A DNA stretch of 64,000 bases. Source: Jimgerdemannia flammicorona. Lineage: Eukaryota > Mucoromycota > Endogonomycetes > Endogonales > Endogonaceae. The notes beneath the pieces were generated by a model. That model ran no database searches and was not told the origin of the DNA. It worked only from the letters and a program-made list of their open reading frames with translations. Positions 11,740-23,485 of the stretch are shown piece after piece; the stretch's first letter is position 1, and the number at the start of each line of letters is the position of its first letter. Where the stretch lies: assembly GCA_003990745.1 (NCBI GenBank), contig RBNI01000006.1, forward strand, positions 1-64,000, written 5' to 3'. The translations under genes were made by a program, and so were the position numbers.

Positions 11740-11777
<38 letters not shown>
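11381..11777 (+). mobile_element. LINE copy 3: 5'-truncated 3' end with poly-A tail
   Basis: From about 11381 the plus strand matches the reverse complement of bases 1-270, that is, the 3' end of LINE copy 1; the short coding tail is IGWVLVVWVGL here and IEWVLAVWVGL there. It ends in 35 A residues (11743-11777). This defines the LINE 3' UTR and shows insertion with extreme 5' truncation. A target duplication could not be made out. Confidence 0.88.
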
Positions 11778-11780
<3 letters not shown>

Positions 11781-12439
11781 ATGCAAATGATACAAATAAT
11801 GCAAATAAACCATATCCACTTATCTCCAGTATAGCAAATACTGTAGCAACTGATCATTGCCTAACAATAAAGGTTCTGATCACAAAGATATTCCTGATTA
11901 CAAAACACCTAATCATAAAGATCATAATTACAAACCTCATCTATAGTTACCAAATTAGTCACTCTTACTTAGTCAGAAATCATAAACCAACTTATATAAA
12001 TACTCCCAAGTTTCCATCCAAAATAAAGACAGTTTTAGTTCAATCCTTGATATAAAAATCAAGTCCCCCCTCAATACACATATTCTTCTGAGTCTTAGTA
12101 ATAACACCTAAGTGACTTTAGTATTTCTGACTAAACTCCAGAAGCCTAGTTAACTTCTGTCAGAACTGAGACTAGTATATAAATCCCAAAGACTTAAGTA
12201 AACCCCCTTATTGAATCTGAATTCTAAAGCAAATTTAGTCTGTGTACAGTAAAGAACAAGTCTCTTATAACTATAGTTAATAAGAAGAGTACTACTACTA
12301 TAATTACTTTTAAGTGAGTACTTCTTTATACTAAAGGCTTCCTGGTATACTTGTGTACTAAGTCTCTAAGTAATATCTTGTTTTTCTAATTATCCAAAGA
12401 ATAAGAGTGGGGTAGAATTAAGAGTTATTACAACTTAGT
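11778..12439. other. AT-rich region, no gene seen
   Basis: No open frame above about 100 codons and no recognised repeat. Base composition suggests decayed transposon DNA. Confidence 0.4.
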
Positions 12440-13445
12440 AGCAGCAGAATTTCTGAGCCAAGAAGATATTAAGAACACACTCTTGAGAAGTTGGAATAAG
12501 ACTAACCTTGGACAGAAGTAACCTCAGAACCAACTGTGGATTCCCTAAGAACAAATCCCGAATTAGTAGGCTTCTAGGAATATTACTTGGAAATAGTAGT
12601 TTCAATTGAGAAAGGGTGTCTTGGCAAGTTATATTAAAGACTGGCTTTGTTTGCATGATAGATTACTGTGAAGTTATATCAGAAACTGGCTTGAGCAAGG
12701 CAGCTTTCTCTTAGGCTTTCTGAGAATATAGATAACTTAGAAACAGCAGCAAAGTCCTTCACTTGAACTTGGCAGCAAACTTCAGATTCTTCAGGCTTAT
12801 CTGGTAAGTGAACCAATAGCATAGCTTATTCCTTAAGTGACAGGTTTCTCTTCAAAAGGCAGTAAAGTTCTTCCTCAAACTTGATGGCAAATCTTCAGCT
12901 TTGTATCAGAAAGTGGACTAGAGTGGAAAGAGAATCAATGCTCAATCTTTAGAGGCTTCTTTGGTGTTTATATTTCAGACTGAGGTTTATTCACTCTTAT
13001 CTCTAGGGTATTTTATACAGTTATGGTTACCACTAGTTACTATGTTGCTAACTATAAATTACTATCTATGGCAAGTGTGTAAATCTTGCACAGGTGTGCA
13101 GGTCTTATACAGGTATGCAGATCTTATATAGATGTACAGGTCTTGCACAGGTGTGTAGGTCTTACACAGATGTGCAGGTCTTGTATGAATATATCTTATC
13201 TAGTAGTCTGGCTATTTATACAGTTTTCAGTAGCAATAGTTGCTGTGTTTAGTTACTATGCTATGTATTTATATCAGCTGGCTAAGTTATAATTTGAGTG
13301 GTACATTTTGGTCTGTTATAATAGGTAAATATACTGTTTCTGGTATCTCTGGCTAATTATACAGATTGGTATAGTAAAGCAGTCTTACTTACCTAGTATA
13401 CTAGATATAGTATATAGCTAATTTATAATTTTGATAATATGGTTA
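12440..13445 (-). repeat. LTR family C, copy C1 (approximate limits)
   Basis: The reverse complement aligns with copy C2 (about 17930-18705), with the 3' LTR of gypsy-C (about 45600-45698 joined to 50063-50829), and partly with 35070-35350. Shared blocks include the stretch around a TATACTATATC site at the outer edge and repeated AAGAATCTG...GTTATC segments. Exact ends were not fixed. It abuts the truncated gypsy-B pol at about 13450. Confidence 0.65.
13092..13186 (+). repeat. 19-bp minisatellite, five units
   Basis: Five adjacent units of the form acaggtgtgcaggtcttat with a few changes each. It lies inside LTR-C copy C1 and is not seen in C2, so it expanded in this copy. The short open frame across it is a by-product. 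Confidence 0.8.
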
Positions 13446-13459
13446 TATTACTCATCTCA

Positions 13460-15290
13460 CTACTGATATCTCTGATCTAACTCTTGAAATAGTACTTATA
13501 CAAGAAGGACACCCTATGACCTATTATTCTCATAAGTTCAATGATACCAAAAATAACTATACTATTCATGAGAAGGAAATATTAACCATAATAGACACTC
13601 TGATCAAATAGCACTCATACCTTGAAGAAGTACACTTTATCATATTAATAGACTATAAATTATTAATCAATATAAAGACCCAGACCACTCTTTCTCAAAA
13701 GTAAGCTAGATAGATGAAAGTCCTTATCAATTTTGATTATAAAATCCAATACTGTCCTGATAAAGAAAATATTATCACTAATATAATCTCTAGACTACTA
13801 ATTGAAGAAGTCATATAAACTCTCACCTTGGTTATCAACTCTATCATATAACAAATTATTATAGTATACACTGATGATAAGAAAGCTTAAGTACTCTAAG
13901 AAATTCTGAACAGTAATGATATTGACAAGTACTCTCAGTATAATTAATATCAATTAAAGAACAATACTATCTATTACAAAAATAGACTATATATTCCCAA
14001 CAATTGAGACCTCTGAAGGACTATTCTGTTTGAATATTATGATACTCTTATAACTAGATATTTAGAATTTGATAAATACTATGAAGTTATTTTTCAAAAC
14101 TTCTATTAGCCCTATATAGCAGACCAGTTAAAGACTTATATTACTTTCTATAATACCTGCCAATGCAATAAGTTCTCAACTCTAGCAAAACCAGAACTAC
14201 TCTACTCTATTCCAGTATCTTCTGCTAATTGAAAAAAAATATCTTTAGACTTTATTATACAACTTCTCTGAACTAAGAATAGGAAAGATATAATTATTAT
14301 CTTTATAGACTATCTTAGCAAACAAGCTCACTTTATATCTACTGCTACTATTGTAATATATCAAAAATTACTATACTCTTATTTAATAATATCTTTTACT
14401 ATCATGGTCTTTCAAAGATCATTATTAGTAACTGTGACCCAAAGTTCATCAGTTATTTTTAGAAAGCTCTATATATATACTCTAGAACAAAACTAGCACT
14501 ATCTAAATAGTCTTTTATCCTGAAACTAATGGATAAATTGAAAGAATGAACTAAACTCTAGAACAAATGCTAAGGAACTATATTTCTTATAGATAAGATA
14601 ATTGGCATGAATATCTTACTATAGTCAAGTTTGTCTATAATAACAACAAACAAGCTTCTCTTAGAATGACCCATTCTTTACCAATATAGGATAAAATCCA
14701 CACACACTTCTGATACTTATCAAAACTGCTGATAAACTCTCTACTATCAAAGCTATTGAAGAATTCTTACTCTGAATATACAACTTAAGCCAGATTGCAA
14801 TTGAGAATTTACCTTAAGCTCAAGAGCAATAATTATAGTATATTAACCAATACTACTAAGAAGAAACTTTTAATATCAGAGAAAAAGTTTTACTAGATAT
14901 CTGAGGATACTATATTGATAACCTCAAACACAGACCCTCTACAAAGCTGAACAGTAAGTTCATTAGACTATTTAAAGTTATTGCACAAGTCTCTCTAATA
15001 TTCTACAAATTAGTACTATCAGATATTATCAAGATTTACCCAGTCTTCAATATTCAACATCTTAAGTAATAAAATGAAAATGATATTGAACTATTCCCAA
15101 ATTGAACTACAAAACTACTACTATCTATTATTATTAATAACTAGAAAGAATATAAAGTTGAACAAATTCTTGACAAATGTAGTCACAAGAACCACCCAGA
15201 ATATCTTATCAAATAGAAAGATTACTCAATCTATAATGCTATATAGAAACCCAAAACAAACCTCCAGAATACTACTGACTTAGTTTAAGA
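13460..15290 (+). pseudogene. Gypsy-B pol 3' half: RNase H, integrase, chromodomain
   Basis: RNase H at about 13460-13815 shows HPMTYYSHKFNDTKNNYTIH and EKEILTIIDTL. The integrase zinc region follows at about 14020-14190 (CQCNKF as the CxxC pair), then the core, with ISNCDPKFISYF near 14425 (normally SDRDPKF). A chromodomain is visible at about 15150-15290: YKVEQILDKCSHKNHPEYLI, then KPKTNLQNTTDLV. Many tryptophan positions read TAG or TGA, as expected from G-to-A decay. The gag, protease and RT halves are missing to the left, where LTR-C1 begins. This makes family B a chromovirus, whose chromodomain would tether integration to modified chromatin. Confidence 0.85.
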
Positions 15291-15760
15291 ATATGACTCT
15301 TTGAACAACTAGTTTGAATACTCCAATATCTATTATTCCCATACTATATATGTATTACCCCTCTCAAATACTGTTAAAGTACACTTATAATTATTATAAA
15401 TAAAATCAAACACTTTGCTATACTCTCAGTAATCAAGATGAAAGAAATACTGACCCTCTAGAAAAAATAGCAAAACTGAAAGCCAGCCTATTATCTCTAT
15501 ATTACTGATGGAAAATGAGATATAGATATTTAAGAAGATTTCTTAGAGAAAATTCTTCAGTAGTAAATAACATCAGAATCACTTCTGGTATATAGCATCA
15601 AACATATAACTCTTTAATATATAAATCTAATACATTAGGCAACTATACTATAAGCATATTACTTTCTGAAAAAAAAGAATATTACTGAGCTTTTGATCAT
15701 CCAAATAGTATAACAACACTAGACCAAATTAGAAGACCTTGACAAGGTCATCAAAAACTA

Positions 15761-15772
15761 AGAAGGGGAGAG
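15761..15772 (+). promoter_or_regulatory. Polypurine tract of gypsy-B
   Basis: agaaggggagag directly precedes the LTR edge at 15774. It is the plus-strand primer site and fixes 15774-17810 as a 3' LTR. Confidence 0.7.
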
Positions 15773-15773
15773 T

Positions 15774-17810
15774 TATAAGTATATAATCTCTAAGCTATCA
15801 AAATTGCATATCACTCTTAGAATAAATTTGAAAATTACATATAAGATTATAAAGCTGAGTTAAACTGAAGTCACAGATCACAAAGTTAAATAAACTTGAA
15901 GTTATAGAATATAAGATATACAAAAATGGAATCTTACCAATCAGGACCAAAAGTATATATATACTAAATATATAGTACATCAAAATAGAGAACTACAATA
16001 AACCAAAACAACAACTACAACTCTCAAACATATACTTAGCTATGACTACTGAAGTCTATAACTGTATCTGTACTGACATTTGAAATACCATTGCCAACTA
16101 GGCCACAGCACTCCTGCTTCTTATAAATATCTACAGTTTAGCACTCCTCTATTTTGTAGAAGTTCATTAGAATGCCCTGAACATACTTAGTAAGATCCAC
16201 TGAATCAGACAAATCTCAAGCTACTATCAGATTGGCTACTTTCTGAAAGATATGGTTAACTATCACTATGATATAGATATTATTGAAATATCTCAATACT
16301 AGAAACTCATTATCTGCAAATACCAAGAACTCTTTTATAAGTATAGTACTTTATTCTCTATCTCTGTGTCATTACTACTAAAATGATTGCCATCCTAACC
16401 TATGGCCAAATCAACAATATGGTGTAAGAACTCAATCATAAATATATCAAGTATATCCAAAAGATAGATCCTTTTTACACCCAGATGATCATATCTTATA
16501 AATACCTCAAGTTAGATATACTATAAAGAATATCTATAATATAATCCAATTTAATAATAATGAAGCTGAAGATAATAATCTCTCTGATAATAATATGACC
16601 TCCAGCCAAAGATCTCTACTAACTCTAATTACTCTGCCAATCTTGTTGATAAACTTATAACAGTTTATAACTATTTATGAGACCTATTGAAAATGACTAC
16701 TAATATAAGTATTAATCTATATTTATACCTAACTACTTCAACTATAATGAAGAGACCAGAGAATATAATCTATACCTTCAGACAACTCTCAAGATAGAGC
16801 CATCAATTCTACTTTCTATATATAAGCAAAATAAAAAACAGTTACCAGCTTACTACAACTCTGCGATATATAGTACTATAATTTATTAAAGATATACTGA
16901 TAGTAAATTTGATAAAAGTGAAGATGATATACTTCTACCTCACCCATCAATACTATATCCAGTATATGAGATAGATGATATCATCCTGTGGGACAGTGAT
17001 ATAGTTTTAATATATTACTATATAAATGAATAAGAAGACATAATCTAAGAACTACTCTTCCTAGATAACTACTTCATTAGAGATAATATCATTAATAGTG
17101 ATCTCATCAAAGAATATCTGAATAGTATCTAAATCTATAAATAGCTTAGTAAGTCATTAGTATAGTTAGATTAGCCTTATATTATATAATTATATACTGA
17201 CTCAGTAGTCAGTTGATCTCTTGATATATCAGTTCACACTTCTATATAACTGTATTCTGACTCATCAAAGTACTAAAGTATTATATTCATATTTAGTATA
17301 GTCTAGATAATCTCTCATTAGTATAAATATCTCCTCTCTCAGATATCAGAAACTCAGATATCATTAAGCCAAGAATACTTCTCCATACAAATATTTCTTC
17401 ACATACTACTTCTAGTACTAGCTAATAGCAATATTATGAATAGTAAATAAATCTATTTAATAACTTACAAACTACTCTTAAGTAAACTTATACTATATTA
17501 GATCTAACTTCTAACCAGATCCTGAAATTTCCTAATTAAGTATTATCTGTAGCAATATGCTGATTCAACTAAGCTAGTCTTAGTTTCTTAAACTTTTTAA
17601 AATAAGAAAAATCCTAAACATCCAGAATAAGACTGAGAAAAGACTTTAGTCGAGATATCAACCTAATTTTAAAATCAATAAATATAGAGAATATACTCTA
17701 TATAAAATTAATCTTGATTTTAAAAAAAATAGTCTTCTAGAATATTCAGAACTTCTAGAAAAATCCTTCCAAAACTATGTAATAGTACTTTAATAAAGTA
17801 CTCTCTTATA
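15774..17810 (+). mobile_element. 3' LTR of gypsy-B (copy B2), heavily mutated
   Basis: It aligns with B1 from TATAAG (TGTAAG in B1) to CTCTTATA (CTCTTACA). Differences from B1 are mostly TpG-to-TpA and CpA-to-TpA, for example GATGTC to GATATC and TTTGG to TTTAG near 17645. The reading frame of B1 is present at 16043-17131 but full of stops; it still shows YNCICTD at the start, revealing the codon that became TGA in B1. Confidence 0.88.
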
Positions 17811-17929
17811 TATTTAGTGATATAAATATAATACTAGATTCTTGAGTGAGTTCTTTTATTCATATAATGAATAATTTTAGTAATTTCTAATTTAATAGTA
17901 ATCTAATATAATATAGATGATCTTGGTAG

Positions 17930-18705
17930 ATTTTTTTTGAGTAAAACAGATTTCCTCAAGTTGGTGAATAACTTCAGTAATGCAGATTCTTCCTGAATCA
18001 ATAGACTTCTCTTAAAAATAACTTAGATAATACAGATTCTTTTTAAATTAGTAGGCTTCTGGCTTTATCTAGTAAGTATACTAAAATATAATAGTCATCT
18101 TCTTCAGGCTTAATCTGATAAGTAGATCAAAAATATAGTAATAAGCAAAGTTATATCAAAGATTGCTTTGTTTGTATAAATTAGATTTTTTACTATAAAG
18201 ATATATGTATCTTATACTAGACTGGCTTTGTGTAGGCAGACTTCTTCTTTATACATATCAGAAAGTAAACTAGAGTGAAAAATAGCTTAAAACTTCTTAA
18301 TAGTAGCTTATTAGCAGATTTTTCCTCCTAAGTATATCAGCTAATTGACTTTTACTTTAATTTTTAAACTGAAGTTTATTCACTTGAATCTCTGGGATAT
18401 TTTTATATAGTTGTAATTGCTATCTGATTACTATATGCTAATTATAGATCGCTATTTCTGATAATATTTAGCTATTCTTATTGAGAACATAAATCTCAAA
18501 TTCTGGTACAGTATACTAGCTAGGAATACTAATCTCAAATTCTAGTACAGTATACTAGCTAGGAATACTTTGTGCCCTTATTTGGCTATCTGGATTATTT
18601 ATACAAGTTGGCACAATAGAGCAGTCCTAGTTGCCTAGTGTACCTGATATAGTATATAACTAAATCATAGTGATTAATTTGAATGATAACTTGGTTTGTT
18701 TCTCT
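17930..18705 (-). repeat. LTR family C, copy C2 (approximate limits)
   Basis: The reverse complement matches C1 and the gypsy-C 3' LTR. Near 18640-18660 it has an uninterrupted TATATACTATATC, the empty site for the Harbinger insertion at 45699. No internal gypsy-C sequence accompanies it. Confidence 0.6.
18492..18569 (+). repeat. 39-bp tandem duplication
   Basis: Two adjacent 39-bp units starting aatctcaaattct and ending ggaatact, differing at one base. It lies within LTR-C2. Confidence 0.85.
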
Positions 18706-18977
18706 TTTTTTCTTTTTCTATAGGCTGTAGCCTCATTTATTAACTATCTATAACATGCTACATATCCTCATACAACATCAGTAGCCCCATTTCACAATAT
18801 TAACCCACCTTCACCCTCACCCAGCCTTGCACCTTTAGGGTGTGAGTTGTGACCTTACTGCCTGAGTAACTAGATCCTCCTACCTGGCCTGTCCCACTCA
18901 ATGGGTATGGGTTGTAAGCCCCAACCACCTCAAGTACTTGGCATCTAGTGCACCTGACCTACCCCTATTAGTACCTC

Positions 18978-20076
18978 CTGTCTTGCCCATCTAACCTGTC
19001 TTGCCTGTCTTGCCTGCCCGTGTTGCCCATGTTGTCTGTGTTGCCCGTCTTGCCCATTTTGCCCATCTTGCCTGTCTTGCCCATCTTGCCCGCTCGTATT
19101 GCCCATATCCCATGTTGCCTGTATTGCCTGTATTGCCCATATTACCCGTTTTGCCCGTTTTGCCCATCTTGCCCATGTCGCCTGTCTTGCCTGTCTTGCC
19201 CGCCTATGTTGCCTATATTACCCATATTGCCATCTTGCTGTCTTGCCCGTCTTGTCCATCTTGCCCATCTTGCCCATCTTGCCTGTCTTGCCTGTCTTAC
19301 CCGCCTGTGTTGCCTATATTGCCTGTATTGCCTGTGTTGCCCATGTTGCCTGTATTGCCCATTTTGCCCATTTTGCCCATTATGCCTATGTCACCTGTCT
19401 TGCAATCTGCCCATCTTGCCCATGTCACCCATCTTGCCGTCTTGCCCATCTTGCCTGTCTTGCCTGTCTTGCCCACCCGTGTTACCTGTGTTGCCTGTAT
19501 TGCCCACCTGTATTACCTGTGTTACCTGTGTTGCCCGCCCATGTTGCCCGTGTTGCCCATGTTGCCTGTGTTGCCCGTTTTGCCCATCTTGCCCATGTCA
19601 CCTATCTTGCCATCTGCCCATCTTGCCCATGTCGCCCATCTTGCTGTCTTGCTGTCTTGCTGTCTTCTGTCTTGCCCATCTTGCCCATCTTGCCTGTCTT
19701 GCCTGTCTTGCCTGTCTTGCCTGTCTTGCCCATCTTGCCTGTCTTGTCCATCTTGCCCATGTTGCCCATCTTGTCGTCTTGCCATCTTGCCTGTCTTGCC
19801 CGTCTTGCCCATCTTGCCTGTCTTGCCCATCTTGCCTGTCTTGCCTGTCCATGTTGCCTATGTTGCCCATGTTGCCTGTGTTGCCCCCCATGTTGCTGTG
19901 TTGCCCGTGTTGCCCACCCGTGTTGCCCGTGTTGCCCGTGTTGCCCATTTTGCCCATTTTGCCCATGTCACCTGTCTTGCCATCTGCCCATCTTGCCCAT
20001 GTCGCCCGTCTTACCATCTTGCCATCTTGCCCATCTTGCCCGCCTGTGTTGCCCGTGTTGCTGTGTTGCCCCTGTC
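18978..20076 (+). repeat. 9-bp minisatellite, unit (C/G)TTGCC(C/T)(A/G)T
   Basis: About 1.1 kb of 9-bp units, mainly cttgcccat, cttgcctgt, gttgcccgt, with occasional shorter or interrupted units. Because nine is a multiple of three and the unit lacks stops, several frames on both strands are open for 100 to 385 codons (Leu-Pro-Val/Ile repeats on plus, Gly-Gln-Asp or Gly-Lys-Thr/Met repeats on minus). These are not taken as genes. CpG is retained, unlike the surrounding transposons. It marks the left edge of the gene-like island. Confidence 0.92.
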
Positions 20077-20269
20077 TGTGTGGCTTAGCTCGCTCTGAGT
20101 GGTTTGAGCAAAAGAGGCGTCGGCTTGGTATGTTTCTCTGCTGGCTTGTCACAATAGTTATAGATAATATTGGTTAAAACGGAATTCGATTTCACCTAAT
20201 TATCTGACTGCGCCTCTGATTGCGATTCCTAAATTAGGAATTTCTCAACTGGGGTTTCCCTCGACAATG

Positions 20270-20349
20270 TGGAGGCTCGGTTTGGGGACAATAGTTACAC
20301 GCTCGGTTATTTGGAGCCTCGAGCAAACCGACTCGCAACCGAGCCTCCA
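20270..20349. repeat. Inverted repeat with 13-bp perfect arms
   Basis: TGGAGGCTCGGTT (20270-20282) and its exact reverse complement (20337-20349) are separated by 54 bases that contain further partial copies of gagcctc and ctcggtt. It could form a hairpin or be a cluster of short binding sites. It lies downstream of the gene ending at 20569. Confidence 0.6.
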
Positions 20350-20568
20350 AGAGCCCAACCGTTGATCTAGAGCCTCCAACCGACTGCTGGAGGCACGGAT
20401 CAATACATTAACATGGATCCCTATTAACATCAACGACTTTTTATAAAGATAGTCCGATAATAATCATTCAAAAAATTGTGGGTCATCTACAATAGGGGGT
20501 GTGCAAAAAACCGACATACTTTTTTTTATTGGACTGTTCACGATACTTGTCAAAATACAATCGCATCA

Positions 20569-21194
20569 TCAATCTTCCTCTCTAACTGGCGAGCTTCCTG
20601 GGAGTACATGCTCTCCTACCCTAGCGTACTCGGTCTTTTTGTCGAGTGTCGTGGTTGCGATCTTACTCTCGGGCGGAGACGTCACAGGCCTTAAAACGTC
20701 ATAGAGATACTGTCCACACCTTCCACCAAGTTCTATCTCCAGCGCCTTTTCCATGTGCTTCTCCAGTATCTTTGTGGTGTTCAAGACCTCAATCTGTAAA
20801 GATATACGTTCGGAGGTAAGTGATAGCAATTGCGAAAATAAACCGAATTAAGCATAAATAAAGTCCTGTAGTTACCCTCAGTGTCCACAGGAAATTGATC
20901 AGCTCGCAGAGGAGCCAGGCTTCATCAAATTTAGAGGGACCATTGCCTTCGAGATTTGTTGCATCAAAAAGATGCCGGGTGAAAGCATGCCAAAGAGCCA
21001 CAAGTGCAGAGTTTTCTCTACAACCATGCGTATACTGGTTAGCCACAGAAGCAATGGAAATTATAAGCCAGAATTAATTCTTCACTACTAACCGTGTGCG
21101 TGAACGAAAGCCACCCTGACCACTTGAAGGAGTTCAATAAGATCCATGCGGGAAAACATACGCAATACGCGACAGCATAGCCAGCAGGGCGCAT
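20569..21194 (-). CDS. Hypothetical protein, three-exon model, 161 aa
   Basis: Model: exons 21194-21093, 21034-20876, 20793-20569, all joined in phase 0, with GT-AG introns of 58 and 82 nt (donors GTTAGT and GTAACT, acceptors CCAG and ACAG). The product starts MRPAGYAVAYCVCFPAWILL, a hydrophobic stretch that could be a signal or membrane anchor, and continues with ENSALVALWHAFTRHLFDA, ELINFLWTLRIEVLN and a Lys/Glu helix. The C-terminus is polar (TSPPESKIATTTLD...). No family is recognised. Another frame in the first exon (21306-21088) is open and longer, so the true start is uncertain, and this could be the 3' part of the gene at 21481-22279. The CpG content is normal, unlike the flanking transposons. 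Confidence 0.4.
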
Positions 21195-21480
21195 GACCCC
21201 TTAATATGGTCCCAGACTCGTCCTGGAGCCAGTCATGTCCGATCACCTCCATAGACAACAACTCGGTATGAGAAAACTCGGTACACACTACTCCATCCAC
21301 TTTCATATGCGATTCCCTGATGACGGAACCTCCGCATGGTCGATAGCCTCAAGGTATTTTTCACCCTTACCAAATTGTAGCCAAAATGGTGTAATATGTG
21401 AGAGCAGGGCTAACGGAATACTTCACAAACAAGTATTTGGTATACGTACGGCAGGAATTTCAGATTCCCCAAGTTGGATG

Positions 21481-22279
21481 TCAATCCGCTGTTAGCTGCA
21501 TCATGCATAGCCAGAGTGCCAGGTGATTGTAGCATATCTCGGATAGCTTGATATCGGAGTCCTCATTGTCTAACATGAACACCTCTTGAGCACTGTTGAA
21601 ATACAAAAAAGAAATGTAAGCACCTTAGAGAAGCGAGCAGCATTCGGAAATCTGAAAAAAAGATCACGACTTACAACTGGTTGAATACTCGGTCAATGAT
21701 GTAGTGTTTACTCCCTCGAGGCTCATTGATAGGTGGTGCTCTCGAACGGATCGCTTGTTGTATGCTTTTAAGAGATTTCTGTGGACCCAAAGGTTAATCA
21801 AAGGAACAAAAGTATGATCCATATGAAAAAAATAAATAAAACCTACCTCTCAGAAAATAACTAAACATGTAAGACTTGAAATCAACGAAAGATGTGCGAT
21901 CTGCTTTTAATAAGCCGGCTTGTAGAGATTGATAGATGTTTTTTTTCGTCCAGTCCGAGAGCAGTTTACTGGCTCCACAACGTATGATGTCATAGTTCTC
22001 TGGGACCTGCTTTAGGTGGATCATGCACGTGCAATAAAATAAAAGTTACAAGTGACATACCAGGGGATCCCCTTTTTTTGGCCTCCTGAGGGAGCGCGGC
22101 CCACTTTTTCCAATCCCGTCCACAAGGCCGTTATCAATCTCATCTCTCTTGGTCATCTCCGTGCGCTCTTCCTCGGGGAGACAAAGCTCTATCAAAGCAT
22201 CTTCTTCGTCACTGTCGCTTATACAAATTACGGAGTTTTCGTATTCCGTAGATGTCAATGAATTCTGTTCATCTCGCAT
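21481..22279 (-). CDS. Hypothetical protein with SUMO-interaction-like motif, four-exon model, 190 aa
   Basis: Model: exons 22279-22061, 22009-21847, 21753-21675, 21592-21481, with introns of 51, 93 and 82 nt (donors GTATGT, GTAGGT, GTAAGT). The phases agree and the total is 191 codons including TGA. The N-terminus (about residues 15-35) reads ENSVICISDSDEEDALIE, a hydrophobic V-I-C-I core followed by Ser and acidic residues, as in SUMO-interacting motifs. A basic RSLRRPKKG follows and may be a nuclear signal. The rest (QVPENYDIIRCGASKLLSDW, later SKHYIIDRVFNQFAQEVFML) looks globular but is not recognised. The last exon has other open frames, so the C-terminus may differ or the gene may continue toward 20569. 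Confidence 0.5.
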
Positions 22280-22792
22280 ATGCTTCTGAGGATTTGTGTC
22301 TATTTAGGTTCCAATACAGGTATCATGAGATAAAGCTAACAGTTTCGATACTTCTGCAAAGAAAGAAACCTTGCCTTTACTAGAAAGTCCCGTTGGTTCG
22401 GCATTGGCAGTAATATATGTAAACAATGTATCTTATCATAAGAACAGAGAGGGTCTCTGTCTGTACACACACATTAAACGATTGGAAGATATAAAATACG
22501 AGTTGCTAGCAGTGAGGTGAGTTTTATTCCAACCTTCTTCTCAGATTGATTTTGCCAGATAGCGTTGCGTTTCCTCTCGGCTCTCTAAAATGCAAAATCG
22601 CGTTCATGAACGTGAGTGAATTAACATAAAGAATAACATCGCACCACGCACAATCCTCTCGAACACTCCAGTCGCTTTGCACATTGCAAACAATTCACCT
22701 AAGTTGCTCATTCGCCGACGGCTTCGATTTTGTAGCTGTTGCCATCAACGCCGTCATCTTCGTCATCCTCACACTCACTACTGACATTGTTC

Positions 22793-22794
<2 letters not shown>
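22280..22794. other. Gene-like DNA, no confident model
   Basis: CpG-containing, non-repetitive sequence upstream of the gene starting at 22279. On the minus strand an acidic run SSECEDDEDDGVDGNSYKIE (22711-22770) and a basic run AERKRNAIWQNQSEKK (near 22540-22590) might be exons of another gene, but I could not join them in phase. Confidence 0.3.

Positions 22795-22825
<31 letters not shown>
22795..22825 (+). repeat. Run of 31 A
   Basis: An uninterrupted A homopolymer. No retroposon body was recognised before it on the plus strand or after it on the minus strand. Confidence 0.9.
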
Positions 22826-22830
<5 letters not shown>

Positions 22831-22847
22831 CTGTGAAACGTTGAAAC

Positions 22848-23185
22848 ATGAACCTTTCAGTGATATATAATAAGGCCTACATTGGGACGTATTCGGCGTT
22901 GAAAGATTTAGGTTCTTCGTTTTCATTGTCGACCAAAGATGAACCAAGCCTCATTTCATCAGCATCACCAGCAATTTCACCATGTCAAAGAAATACTCTG
23001 GTTATGAAGGCAATGGCATTTCAATACCAGGATTCCCGGTAATGGATTAGACTTCATGAACCTCGTCACTTTTTTTTGATAGTCTGACATTTCCGAGGTC
23101 GCGCTTTCGAGGATATCACGCATATGATGCTTCAATTCAATCACACAAAACAATTAGAATGGTGGAGCAGATCTGTTACATCTAG
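22848..23185 (+). CDS. Possible small two-exon gene, 97 aa
   Basis: Exon 22848-23038 joins 23083-23185 across a 44-nt GTAATG...GATAG intron, giving 98 codons with stop. The product is Ser-rich in the middle (DLGSSFSLSTKDEPSLISSA) and basic near the end (LTFPRSRFRGYHAYDASI). No family recognised. The intron is very short and the second exon is only 34 codons, so chance is a fair alternative. Confidence 0.2.
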
Positions 23186-23485
23186 CTAGCATGCCATCTC
23201 AAAACATAAAATTATTCAACTGACCAAGGTTCGAGTGTTCTGTATATCTGCATGTATGATTGCCATTGTTTTTTCCTCTGCTTTTGTACATACCTTCAGA
23301 ACATATGCGAATTAAATCAGATCACTTTTACTAAATCAATTCAAACAATAACACCTACTTTGATGTCATCTTGTTGCTCGTGTGGATACCATTAGCAGTA
23401 ATGATAGAAATCAAATTAGAGTGTGTTGACCAAAATATATAAAGGCATGCCACTAGTCACAAGGGGCAATGTGAAACTTCTTCAC

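Noticed and set aside
13092..13186. CRISPR-like spacing of short repeats
   Set aside because: Units are adjacent with no unique spacers, the DNA is eukaryotic and no cas genes are present.
13086..13292. Cys-rich plus-strand frame
   Set aside because: It is a translation of the 19-bp minisatellite in LTR-C1.
19001..20177. Open frames of 329, 365 and 385 codons on the plus strand and 102-184 codons on the minus strand
   Set aside because: All are products of the 9-bp minisatellite, which lacks stops in several frames; no start context, intron or non-repeat domain supports them.
21088..21306. Single 72-codon minus-strand frame as the first exon of the gene ending at 20569
   Set aside because: It ends in phase 1 at the GTTAGT donor and does not join the next exon in frame; the overlapping frame starting at 21194 does.
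20569..22279. One continuous zinc-cluster transcription factor gene
   Set aside because: A few words (VWDHIKGSCALLAM in another frame) recall fungal transcription factor middle regions, but no Zn2Cys6 cluster exists and frames cannot be joined consistently.
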